DNA from: Saccharum officinarum
Taxonomy: Eukaryota > Streptophyta > Magnoliopsida > Poales > Poaceae
Direction of reading: 5' to 3'
Length of the DNA stretch: 64,000 bases
Assembly (NCBI GenBank): GCA_020631735.1
Contig: CM036223.1
Coordinates: 54,798,456 to 54,862,455 of the forward strand
A model generated the notes under the pieces. The model worked only from the letters and a program-made list of their open reading frames with translations, did no database searches and was not told the DNA's origin. The translations under genes were made by a program, and so were the position numbers. The stretch's first letter is position 1. Each line of letters begins with the position of its first letter. Shown one piece after another: positions 35,254 to 47,696 of the stretch.

Positions 35254-38200
35254 TCAACTCTCGTCCATGGCATCATTCCCACTGCCTCGCTGGGCCTCTG
35301 CATCCTTGTCTCCAGCTTCAGAGGCACCTCTTCCAACCGAGTCTTCCAATGCCTCCAGGAATGAGGCCACCGTGAACTTATCTGCCATAATCACAACGCG
35401 CAGAAAAGTTCAGATACCACTGATGCATACTATACTCACCCCGACTGCAAAATTTGCAAAGGAAAAAAATCTTTCCAAAGTTCAGCAACAAGCATCATGG
35501 ATGGTTGGCATTTACAGTAGTTTTTTTATCATTATTATACTGCCTAAACCTTATGTATAATAACAAGGCTTGCTCGCCGAACAGATTGCTTTTTTTTAAC
35601 TTTATACAGACATTAATTATCCCAAGCACACTACATATAACGAATCTACTATCAAATGTAGAGTTGTAGTCTGTGAAAAGGATTTACATTTGCTGGGGTC
35701 AACTCCAAACTGAGCAAGATCTATCTGCCCAGTCCGTAGAACCTGTCACACAACCAAACATCAAAATCAGCATACCACTACCACCAGGAACTAGTGACAT
35801 CACCATGTAGCACATGAGAATGGTAAGGATGAGTAACTAACGTGGGTGAATGCATCTAATTGTTGGCGCAAAGGAGGACTTTGGAGAAGCTCAACGATAT
35901 CACCAGGAGTCCATGAGCCCTGGAATTGGGCAATGACCATGAATTAAGCTGCAAGGTCCGGTTAATCTGAAAGCCAGGGTAACATATCATCTCAGTAGTA
36001 CAAACCTCTGGAAGATGTGATGCTAATTGTTCAATGGGCAAGTTCTCAATTAATGGCAAGACCAAATCAGGCTTCAAGATGTCTCCTAGTCCTAGTCCTG
36101 CAACACCAGCACGGACCAAGAGATTAAAAAGAAACCTAGTTGATGAATAACAAGAGTGCACCAGTTTACCATAGCACTTACCAGCATCAGGGTCAGAAGA
36201 TGCAGCACCTGATATACCAGGAGAATGTAAGTACAAGTTCAGAGAAGCATATAGGACAGAAGAACTCGCACAATGGAAAGTATTTTTAAGCTGGTACCTG
36301 ATGGCTGTATTGCACTCAGAATTCTCTGCAGATCCTCCAAGCGTACAGGTCCAGCAGCAGACGTCACTTCACCAGCCAAATCAGCGGTCATGCTCTCAAC
36401 TAAATTCCCAGCTCTGACATGAAAGAAAGGTATAGAAGTTATCAAACAAGATCATATGCAAAAAAATGTAAAGCTTTCATCCATTAATATGTAAAAATAT
36501 CACAGGTGTAAACAAGAGCAATTTTTTTTTTCCACATTTTAAGAAAAACTGTATTTGCTTATAACTGCATAATAAAATATCATGGCGCAAACAAGGGCAG
36601 TGAAGGCAATGGGCTACAACATCAGCCAGATAAAGACGATGCTGACATTGTTTCTGACGCTGCATCGAGCAAATATATTAATACATGCAGTTTCTATTGC
36701 CATGGACACACAGGTTGATAGGGGTTTAAAAACACATTGGATTTATGTACCTGGAAGAGATATCATCATCAGCCGTATCTTCAGACATTTCAGCTTCAAT
36801 AGGTACTCGAAGATCAGCCTCAGCATCTGCACAGCAATACGACTTAAGACAAATGACCAGGAACCAAGATATGTGCTGAGACTCCCAACATTAAGAGCTT
36901 ACCTAATGGTCGATTTATGTAGGCATTAACTTGCATGCAAGTCTGGGCATCCCCATCAGCATTTGGTTCCTGAAAAAAAAAAGAGAGCACCATGATAGTC
37001 AAACCTTGAGAATGACGAAAGTGCTACATCTTTCACAACAGAAACTTTCAGTTTCACACATAACTGACCTGCATCCAGAAGAAGAATTTTCTGCTGTCAT
37101 GCTTGAACTTCAAGATGTAAACCCTTCCAGAAGATTCTGTGACCTAATGAAGTCAACTAGGGTTGATCACTGAAGTTCAATAGAATAACATGGAAAACAT
37201 CTTAAACTTGGATTATATTACTCAATACCTTCTCAAACACTGCCTCATCAGGAAAGATGATTTGATCCTTTGAAAGATGGAATCAAGGACAGACAAAACT
37301 TCTGTGATGCTGATATGAACTAAAAGCAGGGAAAAGTGGAGGCACAATATTCGAAGTCCACAGAGGAACCATATATAAGTTCAAACATTTGAAACAGGCA
37401 CTTTCCAAAAACTAGGATTTCTAGCACAGCAAGAATTTCTTTGAAGTATTACTATCAACTGAGAAAACCAGAACAGAGCAAGAAGTGCCTACAAAAAATA
37501 CAGGTGCAAGAGGATACATCTTCAACGATGTTCTGTCCACGATCAAGCCATTGAAAATGGACTAAGCCTTCTTCACCCTACAAAAGAAAGGTTGTATATA
37601 GTTGCAGTGAAATTCAAATAAAGAAATAATTGACTAGCTTAGAAGTTCTATTGTTGAGCTTAGTTTGAGTATCCATACCCTCCCAACACGGACAAGACCC
37701 TTGCGTGTGTCTGGAACCACTCGTGTTCCCTCACGAGACATCTTACCGGCACGAAACTCACACATGATATCCTGACAAATACATCAAGGAAATACATTAA
37801 TACACATTTACCAATTTAACAGCTTATATGATGTAACAACAAAGCAATGAGATTGCAAATTTTAAACATAGAGATCATTCAGATTCTGGCAACTGAAGAA
37901 GATTTCAGTGCTCTGTCATTGAATGTAAAACTATTAAGCATTATCTACAAAGAGAAACTATAAGACCAAACAAATCCAGATATTGCCCAGCTCACATAAC
38001 CATATTGAAATGAAAGCAGCCTTCAGACGTGACATATCGACATGTTTAAGTACCCTGTGCAGTAGCAGCAGAGGTGGGCTGGTGGCTTCTAAATTTGCAT
38101 AGGAGTAGCATAAGTTCAGTGTCCGGAACAATTCTATCTGTATTGATCTCAATTCACAAGCACTTGAGCCAGTTGTTTGGGCTGTATATGTAATAGGGCC

Positions 38201-38774
38201 CAAGATCCCCTGTGTAAGCATATTTGTACTCCATAGCATAGCAATGACGTAGCAATCCAAATACTGTATATCAGAAAGGCTGTACTGCTGTAGAACTTAA
38301 ATGGGGGAAAAACATTGTTGCTCTTCTGATAGGAAAACCACGAAGTCACTACGAATCACTATCTAATAAGATAGAACTGATAGAAATACAAGTAAAGTGA
38401 ACATATTGCTGGTATCAGTTGTCTGGAGAGAACATGACCAAAAAAATAAATGTTAATTGGAGACGAAAAAGAAAAAAATGAAGCAATGATCACAAGTGTT
38501 CATAGATGATTTAGAACTTTTCTGCTAACAGGCTGGTGCCCTATCTAGATTGATAGAGCAATTGGTTCATGACATGAACTACATGGGTCAAATACAGGCT
38601 CCGAAACCTTCCCATGAACTACATGGGTCAAATACAGGCTCCGAAACCTTCCAGGTTCAATCACAAGCCCATGCTAAATACTCATCACAATACTAACAGA
38701 TGCATTCAAAAGCCAGTATATGCAGAGCAAGAGATAAGTGATAGCTTTACCTGTAGAGGTTCAGTGGTCTCCAT
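35254..38774 (-). CDS. RPN13: 26S proteasome ubiquitin receptor RPN13 (ADRM1)
   Basis: It encodes 309 residues in 13 coding exons. Read 5' to 3' on the minus strand: 38774-38751, 37771-37679, 37577-37518, 37267-37229, 37143-37069, 36969-36903, 36826-36751, 36413-36298, 36208-36182, 36097-36006, 35919-35842, 35742-35688, 35381-35254. All junctions are GT-AG and the frame closes at 930 bases. RPN13 sits on the 19S cap, binds ubiquitin and recruits the deubiquitinase UCH37/UCHL5 in animals. The Pru domain spans residues 9-119 ([42 protein letters not shown]). The C-terminal DEUBAD domain spans about 193-285 ([42 protein letters not shown]). The linker holds the conserved [16 protein letters not shown] non-coding first exon probably ends at 39588, joined to 38809. 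Confidence 0.95.
38573..38652. repeat. 40-bp tandem duplication in RPN13 intron 1
   Basis: Two perfect copies of a 40-base unit beginning CATGAACTACATGGGTCAAA lie head to tail (38573-38612 and 38613-38652). They fall inside the intron between RPN13 coding exons 1 and 2. The flank (TTGATAGAGCAATTGG and GGTTCAATCAC) has a faint tRNA-promoter look, but I do not call a SINE. Confidence 0.85.
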
Positions 38775-39587
38775 TGACAAAAGAAGGTGATCGATGCAAA
38801 GTATAAGCCCTACAAGACAGAAGTGATTAATGCGGCTGAGTAGAATCTTTGGCAGTCAACTAAATGAGGCAAGTTTGAAGTAGCACACGACACAATAGGC
38901 CACCGGCATTTTTTTGTTTTTTGCAAAGATAACGGCTGTCTGTTTCGTGCCTGAATAATTAAGATTAATGAAAGATACGACACATACAAGATAGTGGAAG
39001 TAAATTCCAGTAAAAATCTATGGATATCCGGTATAACCGGTTTAGGTGCATGTGCACGTGTTCCCCTTCCCGGAATGCAGAAATAGGCACTTCAATTTTA
39101 TAAGTTATTATTAGGAATAAGTATGGACTCGTCAACGTAAGAGATTTAAAGAGATATGACTAATGAATCTGTAGTTCCCGCATTATCAATTCCCGATAGT
39201 CAGTCAATTGTATCTACAGAACCACCTGCACTGCCACTGTCCTAGGTATTCAGTAGTACCGAAAAAACGGCATTGCTTAGCAAGCTTGTGAATCAGGGCT
39301 AGCACACACAGACACAGGGGCCGGACTGTTTATATAATAATAAGCTTCAAAAAGACAAAACAGATGCGTTTGCTTGGATCGCGGCGGGCGGAACAAACCC
39401 GAAATCCTTTTTTTAGGGCATAATATCACGTACGAGACGCTAGCCGTACAGAAACGATCGGCATAACAAGCCGCAGTAAACTCGGATGGTCGGAGCACGA
39501 GCATCCGACCCCAGCAACATGTGGAACTCGCATTGAAGGGGGGACAAGAGTCGCTCCCCCGAGAAAGCTAGGGATTGCTTTGCTTAC

Positions 39588-39770
39588 CGAGAGTTGCTTG
39601 TATCCCAAGCCCCGAGTGGCGACGGATCTGCAGTCCGATCCGCAGCAGCCCGGCTCCAGCAGAGAAGCGGGGATGTGGGGTGGAGGAGGCGGCCGCGTTC
39701 GCCGGTTTCGCCCCCCCTTGTCGTTGTGTTGTGTTTGTGGGATGGCCGCCGATGCGCTTCCCGAATCACA
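39588..39770 (-). other. RPN13: Probable non-coding first exon of RPN13
   Basis: On the minus strand CTCG is followed by GTAAGC (39587-39582), a good splice donor. A matching acceptor TTGTAG lies before 38809, 35 bases upstream of the RPN13 start codon. The exon would begin near 39770. The upper limit is a guess; no TATA box is evident. Confidence 0.5.
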
Positions 39771-39775
39771 CGGTA

Positions 39776-39985
39776 CCAATTTTGTTTTTATTTGCTAATT
39801 ATTGTCTAAACATGGATTAATTAGGTTTAAAATATTCGTCTTGCAAAGTACAACAAAACTGTATAATTAGTTTTTGATTTCATCTACATTTAGTACTCTA
39901 TATATGTGCCAGCATTTTGATGTGATAGAAAATCTTCTTTTTACATAGTAGAATTTAGGGTGAATTTGGAAAACTAAACAAGGCC
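39776..39985. mobile_element. Tourist-like MITE, truncated, upstream of RPN13
   Basis: It has the divergent-subfamily interior of the copy at 7036-7297 (TTAGTTTTTGATTTCATC, TTTAGTACTCTATATATG) and ends AAACTAAACAAGGCCC. The left end with the GGGC repeat is missing, so the insertion is worn or truncated. Confidence 0.65.
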
Positions 39986-40093
39986 CTGGATCTACCCTAC
40001 TAATGCACCCCTATTTTCTTTCCTATGCGCCAGCATTTTGAGAAGGACGAAGAAAGCGGGCCACCAGCCTATTTGTGTTGTGTTATTATGTTA

Positions 40094-40327
40094 GTCATTG
40101 GGAAAAAATTTCAAACCGATGAATAGTACCATTTTCGTCTTATTTGACAAATATTGTCTAATCGTGGACCAACTAGGCTCAAAAGATTCATCTCGTGATT
40201 TACAACTAAACTGTGTAATTAGTTATTTTTTTTACCTATATTTAATACTCCATGCAAGCAGTTAAAAATTGATGTGATGGAGAGAGAGTGAAAAAACTTG
40301 GAATTTTGATGTCATCTAAACAAGGGG
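40094..40327. mobile_element. Tourist-like MITE, upstream of NLE1
   Basis: This 234-bp element is flanked by TTA (40091-40093 and 40328-40330). It shares AAAAGATTCATCTCGTG and TTAAAAATTGATGTGATGG with the copies at 6641 and 7650. It ends about 300 bases before the NLE1 start codon, between the divergent RPN13 and NLE1 genes. Confidence 0.75.
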
Positions 40328-40347
40328 TTAGTAGGCCGTTTTTACGA

Positions 40348-40382
40348 TGGGCCGGGAGCAATGAATGAGCCCACACGGCCCA
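40348..40382 (+). promoter_or_regulatory. Cluster of site II (TGGGCC/T) motifs upstream of NLE1
   Basis: TGGGCC at 40348-40353, GAGCCCA (complement TGGGCT) at about 40367-40373 and GGCCCA at 40377-40382 sit within 35 bases, about 245 bases before the NLE1 ATG. Site II elements are bound by TCP factors and are frequent in promoters of plant ribosome and growth genes, which fits NLE1. Confidence 0.55.
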
Positions 40383-40623
40383 CTTCCACCTCTCAATTAT
40401 TCGCTCGCTTCCGCCGCCGCCACAGGGTTCATCAGCAGAAGCTGCTTGCTTGTCTGGTGGTCTCAAGCGCCGCCGTCGTCCTCCTCCTCTCCTGGTACGC
40501 TCGCTCACTTGTATCGATTTCTTCTCTTCCCACGCCTCTATTCACAGCAGAGCAGTTGCTGATTCCCTTGCTGCGCTAGTTTCATCTCAGATTTTGCTTC
40601 GGGGTTCGACTAAATTTCGTCGG

Positions 40624-43600
40624 ATGGACACCCAGCCGGTTCTAGCTCCCGCTATCGATGCCAGCGCTAGCGTCATGTGCCAGCTGCTGAGCCCCGAGGG
40701 AGACCCTCTCGGCGCTGCGCTCTATCTGCCCCAGAACGTCGGGCCCCCGCAGCTCCAGGAGATTGTCAATCAGCTCCTCCACAATGTATTACTGTACTCT
40801 CTTTTTTTTTTCTTTCTTTCCCCTATATCCAATTCTTTCATCTTAGCTTGCTTCCCTCAACCTTACCTTACCATCTACCTATTGCTAATTTATTCATGTA
40901 TTGTATTCATTCATTCAGGAGGAGAAGTTGCCCTATGCATTCTACGTTGGAGACGAGGAGCTCTCTGTCCAGCTGGGCGCTTACATGCGGCAAAAGAATG
41001 GTAGGATGAGATCCCTCAGCAGTTTAGCGCATTCCCCTTTTGTCTCTTGATTTTTTTTAATGAGAGGCAAACTGTGTCGTCTGTGCTGCCATCTAATTCC
41101 TATTTCCATCCCTTGTTTTCTTAAAATCTAGCCAATGTTGAGGTTACTCTGCGCATAGTATGCCAACCACAAGCACTTTTCCGGATCAGGCCGGTCAACC
41201 GATGCTCTGCCACGATTGCTGGTATGTCTCTCTGCCTGTTGTTCTGTTAATCATCCCTCCTAGCTATTATTTTGTCGAGAAAATAAAAATGCACACAATT
41301 GTTCATTTTGCTGGTCATATCCAGTTAATTCAATAATATCTTGTGCATCACAACATTGTGGTCATATCCAGTTAATTCAATAATAAAAAATACACACAAT
41401 TGTTATGTTTCTTTTGGGCGTGTTTGTTTGCCATCCACCACATGCCACAACTCGCCATGCCCTAACCTTCAGCATGCTTAGCCACCATTTGGAGGAAACT
41501 CCAGCGTCTCTTGTGTGTTTTTAGCAGCCATTCCTTGCCAAAAGTTTGGCACAGGATTTCAGCACCGCAACTTGCCGTAGGTTGGGCGAGCTGTGCTTTA
41601 GTTATGGTCTACTCACAATCTTCTTTTTCTGCAGGCCACACGGAAGCTGTAATTGCTGTTTCTTTTAGCCCTGATGGAAAGAGTTTGGCGAGCGGTTCAG
41701 GTGACACCACTGTTCGCTTTTGGGACCTGAGTACGCAGACTCCATTGTTCACATGCAAAGGTGGAATGCTCAGTACCCTATCCTTGTTTATTAATGATTT
41801 ACTGCAATGCTGCCCGTTCCTTAAATTCTGGTTCTTGGGTAGGTTGCATACATCCATGGTGGCCAATTTAATCTTAGTTGCATGGCAAACCACTAAAATG
41901 ACCTTGGAACTAGCCTTTTATATTATTAGCAGAGTAATTGGACAAAGAGAGGATTACTACAATATAATACGCTGATGATCCTTCTATGCACTTTTGCTGT
42001 ATAAACATATGAATTGGAACCTTTGAATCATTGAATGATGGCATATTACAGCTTCTTTTAATGACAAAGTGTTTTTTCAACCTATATTGTGCATGTTCAA
42101 ACCCATTCCTTGCAATGAACATTGAACACACTACATGAACCATTTTTAACTAATACTCCCTCCGTACAAAAGTCTAAAGCGCCTTAGCAAAATTGAGTTT
42201 TCTAGAAGTCTAAATCGTCTAAGCTTCTCTCTCCTGTTTTACTTGGTTTCCAACGCTCACAACTTGTGTTCCTGGCCAAATGAATGCATTGCCGTTCATA
42301 TACTCCCTCCGTCAGATTGGTTATTCATCTAGGAGCTTCCGCATGCAACAGCGTTAGCATCTGTTTACACGGGAAAACCGACAGACACTGGTGCATTAAA
42401 GGGAGCACGCGATTAAATGAAAATTGGCATGCCTGGAGTCCTCCTTGGTCACAGTGCTCGAGGCTTATATGTTTTAGACCTTTGGATGGAGACCCTATCT
42501 TCTATATGCAATCTCTGTTGTAGCACACTTTAAGCTTTTGCTAGTAAAAGCCTGCCAGTTTCTACCGTGACACTATTGTCGAGTTTGTCTTGCTTGTATG
42601 TTCTTTCTTTGCTGCACTCTATAACTTATGAGACTTTTGATAGTTGCAGTGCACTGCGCTTCTCCTATGTTGTTTCTAACCCTTCATATTTCAGGACACA
42701 AAAATTGGGTTCTCTGCATTGCGTGGTCACCTGATGGAAAACAACTTGTTAGTGGAAGCAAGTCGGGAGAACTTATATTATGGGACCCAAAAACTGGAAA
42801 CCAATTGGGCACTCCACTTATGGTACAATCATGCATTGCTTAGTTTTTTAGTCCTAGGCCTGCTGAACAGCGATTTTATAATTATGGTAGCCTTTCTTTT
42901 CTGTGTTGTGGCTAGACTGTCCTGTGTATATATTCCCAAGCATGCATCTGTATGACCCATAATTCGAAATAGATGATAATTACTACCACAAACTTTATTC
43001 TTTCTTAGTAGGTTAAATGTGTCCATATCATACTTTGCATCTTTCAGATGTTTCTGTTTCCAATGTCCACCACTCATTTAGTGTGCCTTGTGTTGCAAAA
43101 TAGGGACACAGGAAATGGATTACTGCTGTATCATGGGAGCCAGTTCATTTACAGTCTCCATGCCGCCGCTTTGTAAGTGCAAGCAAGGATGGTGATGCTC
43201 GCATTTGGGACGTCACCACAAGGAAATGTGTTATTTCCCTTACAGGTCACACTAGTTCAGTGACTTGTGTCAAATGGGGTGGAGATGGTTTGATTTATAC
43301 TGGGTAAGACATAAATTATTGGTCCTTTCCTTTTTTTTGGAAAAAAATATTATAGCTTTGGCCTCTTGTATTCTGCACTTATTCATTTATTACCGTGGGA
43401 AATATGAGTGCTCTTGAATAATTGATGTTTACTAACAAATCCAGTGATTCCATCATGGTTCAATACTGTATACTATATACTAGCGTTATACAGAGTACGA
43501 GAAAATAAAAATATAAGACCTGCTGATCTATTAAGTGTGAAAACTTTGCTTTTTTTATCTTTTCATCAGTAGGAGTGAATTGTCTGCATCATAGATTCAT

Positions 43601-46454
43601 TGCAAATTCTTCTGATGGTCTTGTTCCCCTTTTTCTATGAATATAAGGTGAAGTCTGCATGTGTGCCAATTCTTAAGGTTTTTCTTTCGAGAATTGTGGA
43701 AAAAGAATTTGATTCTCAGTTAGATAATTCCTAGATTTACTATTGACCTATTGTAACCTAATTGGGTAACAAGTTGAAATTATCTGTCAACCAGAAATAA
43801 AAGGCTCGTTCACTTACATATGTTTTCTCCTTTTTAAAAAAAATTTGTGCTCCTTGATACTTTATTCAACCCAGATGTCTACAGTCATTACAAATGACGC
43901 ACAATAAGAAACCTTGCTCTTATGTTTTTTTTAAACTTGAAGTTATTTTTTTCCATATATCAGTCTGAACACAATTCTTCTTTCACTGTAGTTCTCAAGA
44001 TTGTTTAATCAAAGTATGGGAAACTTCTCAGGGAAAGTTGGTCAAAACATTGAAGGTGTGCATCAATCCACAAAATATTTGCATACTTATGCTCTGATGC
44101 TCATGTGCCTGGATACTCGATTATTGTTTTGTTTAACTTAAGAGTTTATAATTGTACTTTACTTAATCGTATTCTGAAGTTTTATCTCACTATAAAATCA
44201 TTGGTGTTTTCATTTCATTTTCTAAAGGTAATTGTTCTTGCATATTCAGGGTCACGGGCACTGGGTGAATTCGCTTGCCTTGAGCACGGAATATGTTCTC
44301 CGTACTGGAGCATATGACCACACTGGCAAAACATTTTCGACTGCAGAGGAAATGAAAGAGGTATATTGATGGCACTTGGCCTAGTACTTGTATTTCCTTT
44401 ATTTTGTTGCCTATCCTAATAGCAAATTAGTTTTGGCTCAAGATTACATATAATATATGTCACCATTTTTTTATGAATATTGTCTTTTTGGAATATTTTT
44501 CCTCCTCACTTGACAACCTTTTGTATTTAGGCTGCTCTTGCGAGATACAAGAAGATGAGGGGTAATGCTCCAGAGAGACTAGTTTCTGGTTCTGATGATT
44601 TTACAATGTTTCTTTGGGAACCAACAATTAGCAAACAACCTAAAGCTCGCATGACTGGTCATCAGAAGGTATAGCGTCTCTCGTCTCATTGCCTCCAGAC
44701 AACATTGTTTTTTTGAAATTTCCAGACAACATTCTTGTATTAGTATACATGTTTCCGCTGGTACATGTATTTATTTATATCCTTTGTTGTCTTAATGTGG
44801 ATAGTTTACAGAATCGTTAATGTTTATTTTCCTACTAGTTTGGCAGTTAATGCGTATGATGTATCTCCACATTCAGTTCACAGTAGTATTTGAAATAATT
44901 ATGGCTTTGTACTCAGTTGTCCATAAAGTATCGGATTGCTTGATCAAGTTTTTTTTTTCTTAGGTTGTGTAAGTAACTGTAGTTAATTGTTTGTTTATAT
45001 GCAATTGTAAGTGATCATTTTGTTCGTTTCTTTTTGCAGCTTGTAAACCATGTTTACTTTTCCCCTGACGGTCAATGGTTGGCAAGTGCATCCTTTGATA
45101 AATCTGTCAAGTTGTGGAACGGTATTACAGGTAAATTTGTTGCAGCTTTCAGAGGGCACGTTGCAGATGTCTACCAGATCAGGTGAGTTTTTTTTTTAAT
45201 GAAAAGAATAATCCCCTAGATTTCAGACATTCCAATGCTTGACAGCGTTATTTCTCTGTAGCTGGTCTGCCGACAGTAGGCTTCTACTTAGTGGAAGCAA
45301 GGATTCCACTCTAAAGGTATCTATATATCTATTTATATGTGTTCACTTGACTTTAGCTGTACTGTTGTGTTGTTCATTCGACACCAACCTTGTACTTCCT
45401 CCCCTATAAAAGAAACTTTGTACTTCCTCCGATTCACATATATAAGTTCATTATAGGACACCAACATGGTATGTGATATTGCATTTTGACTTGCAATATC
45501 TATTGTGTTTTTTCTTTAGGGCGTGGTGCCTATGTGTGCCCAAGTTGGGAAAGAGTGCCATTGCTGTGTATAAACTCTTTTCCCACCTTAATTGAAAGGC
45601 AGAGCTCCTGCCACTTCTTTCAATTTTTTTTTTTGCAATATCTATAAGAATAAGAATAGAGAGCTGCTCTAGGTACAACTATTTCGTATGATTAACATCC
45701 GACCAGAAGCAGCACAGCTAGACATTTCAGTCGTGTGTGAAGCTAATTTGATAAGAATGTATAGTATCTTAAATAAAGGCAGTTATATATTGTGAAGGTA
45801 TTCTTCACGAGGAATGAACCAGTGCCAATCTTGTTGTCAATCTATATAAAAATTTAGAAAGTGATGGTCAAAGTTAAACGAGTTGACTTAGGAAAAAAAA
45901 ACCCAGGTTGACTTGTATTTTGAAATTTAAGGAAGTATTCGGTTGTACTTGTGGTGTGATTATTTGGCTTTGTTAGTAATTTCAAAAGCTATATCAAGTC
46001 AGACGTGGTTGAGTTCATTATCCAAAGAAACATGAATATAGATTGGTCTTTCTGTGCTCATATGCCTCGGTACCGAGAATTCAATGAATGGGTGTAGCAG
46101 TGTCTCCAGATGCTGATGCTTGTAGGTTGGAATTTTGAATGGACATCCCGTGTCTATGCCCCTGTGAATATCTGTTGCTTTGCTGATGAATTAATACATT
46201 TCAGATTTGGGATATTCGAACACACAAGTTGAAAATGGACCTGCCGGGCCACGCGGATGAGGTATCTCGTTGCTTTTATAAAATTGAATTCGTCAATATA
46301 TATATATTATATATTCTGAGTATATATAAAAAGAGAGAACTGAGACGATGATGCATGGGATCATTATTAGGTGTACACCGTTGATTGGAGTCCTGACGGT
46401 GAAAAGGTGGCGTCTGGTGGCAAGGATCGGGTCCTTAAGCTATGGATGAACTGA
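40624..46454 (+). CDS. NLE1: Notchless homologue, 60S ribosome assembly WD40 protein
   Basis: It encodes 479 residues in 13 exons: 40624-40785, 40919-41000, 41132-41221, 41635-41760, 42695-42822, 43104-43303, 43992-44055, 44250-44360, 44531-44668, 45040-45182, 45262-45316, 46205-46261, 46371-46454. All introns are GT-AG and the frame closes at 1,440 bases. An N-terminal NLE (ubiquitin-like) domain covers about residues 15-100. A WD40 propeller follows, with repeats such as GHTEAVIAVSFSPDG, GHKNWVLCIAWSPDG, GHTSSVTCVKW, GHVADVYQISWSAD and a final WSPDGEKVASGGKDRVLKLW. In yeast the orthologue Rsa4 binds the AAA+ protein Rea1/Midasin through the NLE domain to drive pre-60S remodelling in the nucleus; this role is family knowledge. 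The start ATG gives the MDTQPVL opening before the NLE domain. Confidence 0.95.
42153..42320. mobile_element. Stowaway-like MITE remnants in NLE1 intron 4
   Basis: TACTCCCTCCGTACAAAAG (about 42153) and TACTCCCTCCGTCAGATTGG (about 42300) are two Stowaway ends in the same direction, within the 934-base intron between exons 4 and 5. The opposite ends are not clear, so these look like two truncated copies. Confidence 0.5.
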
Positions 46455-47054
46455 CGACCGGGGTATAGCTGCTAGGGATTGAAGTATGCATACTATAAAT
46501 ACCTAGACAAGAAAGCTCCTGGAGGGGTGATAACCGTGGATGAATTGTACTGTAGTGATGATATTTTGAAGGTATTTATAGAAATTTTGTCTATGTACTG
46601 GTGCTGGCATCAACATCATCTATCTACGCACGCACAAGACAAACCAGAATGAATTTGTGCGTGAAGCAACAGAGCGTTGCAACAATCATTTAGGTCCTGT
46701 TTTGCACAGTTTCTCCAGCAGTTTCAGAGAGCTTTATTTTTTTTGGCCAAACAAGATAAAATGAAACAACCCATCTGGTGAAACTTGTAAAAACCTTCAG
46801 TTTAAGTCCTACTGGAGCCGAAATAAAAGAAAAAGTGCTCCTCCACCAAAACTCTTTAGTTTGGCCCAGAATAATTAGTAGGTTGGCCCAGCCGAGAGGG
46901 GAACGAAGAGAAACGCAGCGCTTCCGTTCCGTGGCTAGGGTTTTGGCGTCCGGACCGGAACCGCAGCCATCCAGCTCTTTCCGGCGAGGACGAGACAAGT
47001 AGGCGGCGCCTGCGGTTTCGGCGGTCCTTAATCCCCTCTCTCGGCAGGGCACAG
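46455..47054 (+). promoter_or_regulatory. NLE1 3' flank and LSM8 promoter region
   Basis: About 600 bases separate the NLE1 stop from the LSM8 ATG. The first part is the likely NLE1 3' UTR. GGCCCA occurs at 46863-46868 and 46885-46890 (TGGGCC on the other strand), about 165-190 bases before the LSM8 ATG, a second pair of site II motifs. No open frame of interest lies here. Confidence 0.5.
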
Positions 47055-47657
47055 ATGGCGTCCGGCGGTCCGGCGCTCGAGCCGCTCGTCGACCGTGAGT
47101 ACCCCCAAATCGACTAGCCATATGATTTCTTCGCTTCCCGATCTTCTTCTGTCTGATGCTCTCCTCCTGCTTCTGCAGAGGTCATCTCCGTCATCACCAA
47201 CGATGGACGCAACATTGTGGTAAGCAAAGCCCCCTCAGTCTCTTGCTGCCGTGCCATATGGTGCTTGTGGCTAGTTAATCCATCTTGTTTTCTGCAGGGT
47301 ACGCTCAGGGGATTCGATCAGGCCACCAACATTATCCTCGACGAGTCCCACGAGAGGGTCTATTCTAGAAAGGTAAGGTTAGTTTTGGATTGCTTCCCCC
47401 AATCAATCCTCACCTTTCATTTGAATTCTACCAGGGATTTGCATTCAATTCACAACATATCATATGAAACCAGTTGTTTCTGTGTAAAATTGAAACCCAA
47501 TGCCCTCCAACACACAACTATACCAAACCAAACCACCACAATACCTGGTTTAATTGGATGCCATCTCATCAACACAAAAGTCACCTTTAGCGCTCATGTA
47601 CGATGCCAGACAAGTTATGTTGTGCTCCTCGTCTCCTCCATCTTATGGAATCATTGC

Positions 47658-47696
<39 letters not shown>

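Noticed and set aside
38530..38670. tRNA-derived SINE in RPN13 intron 1
   Set aside because: Only faint A-box-like and B-box-like words are present. A 40-bp tandem duplication lies between them, and no poly-A tail or target duplication was seen.
46690..47121. Minus-strand frame across the LSM8 promoter and first exon
   Set aside because: It is antisense to LSM8 exon 1 and has no motif.
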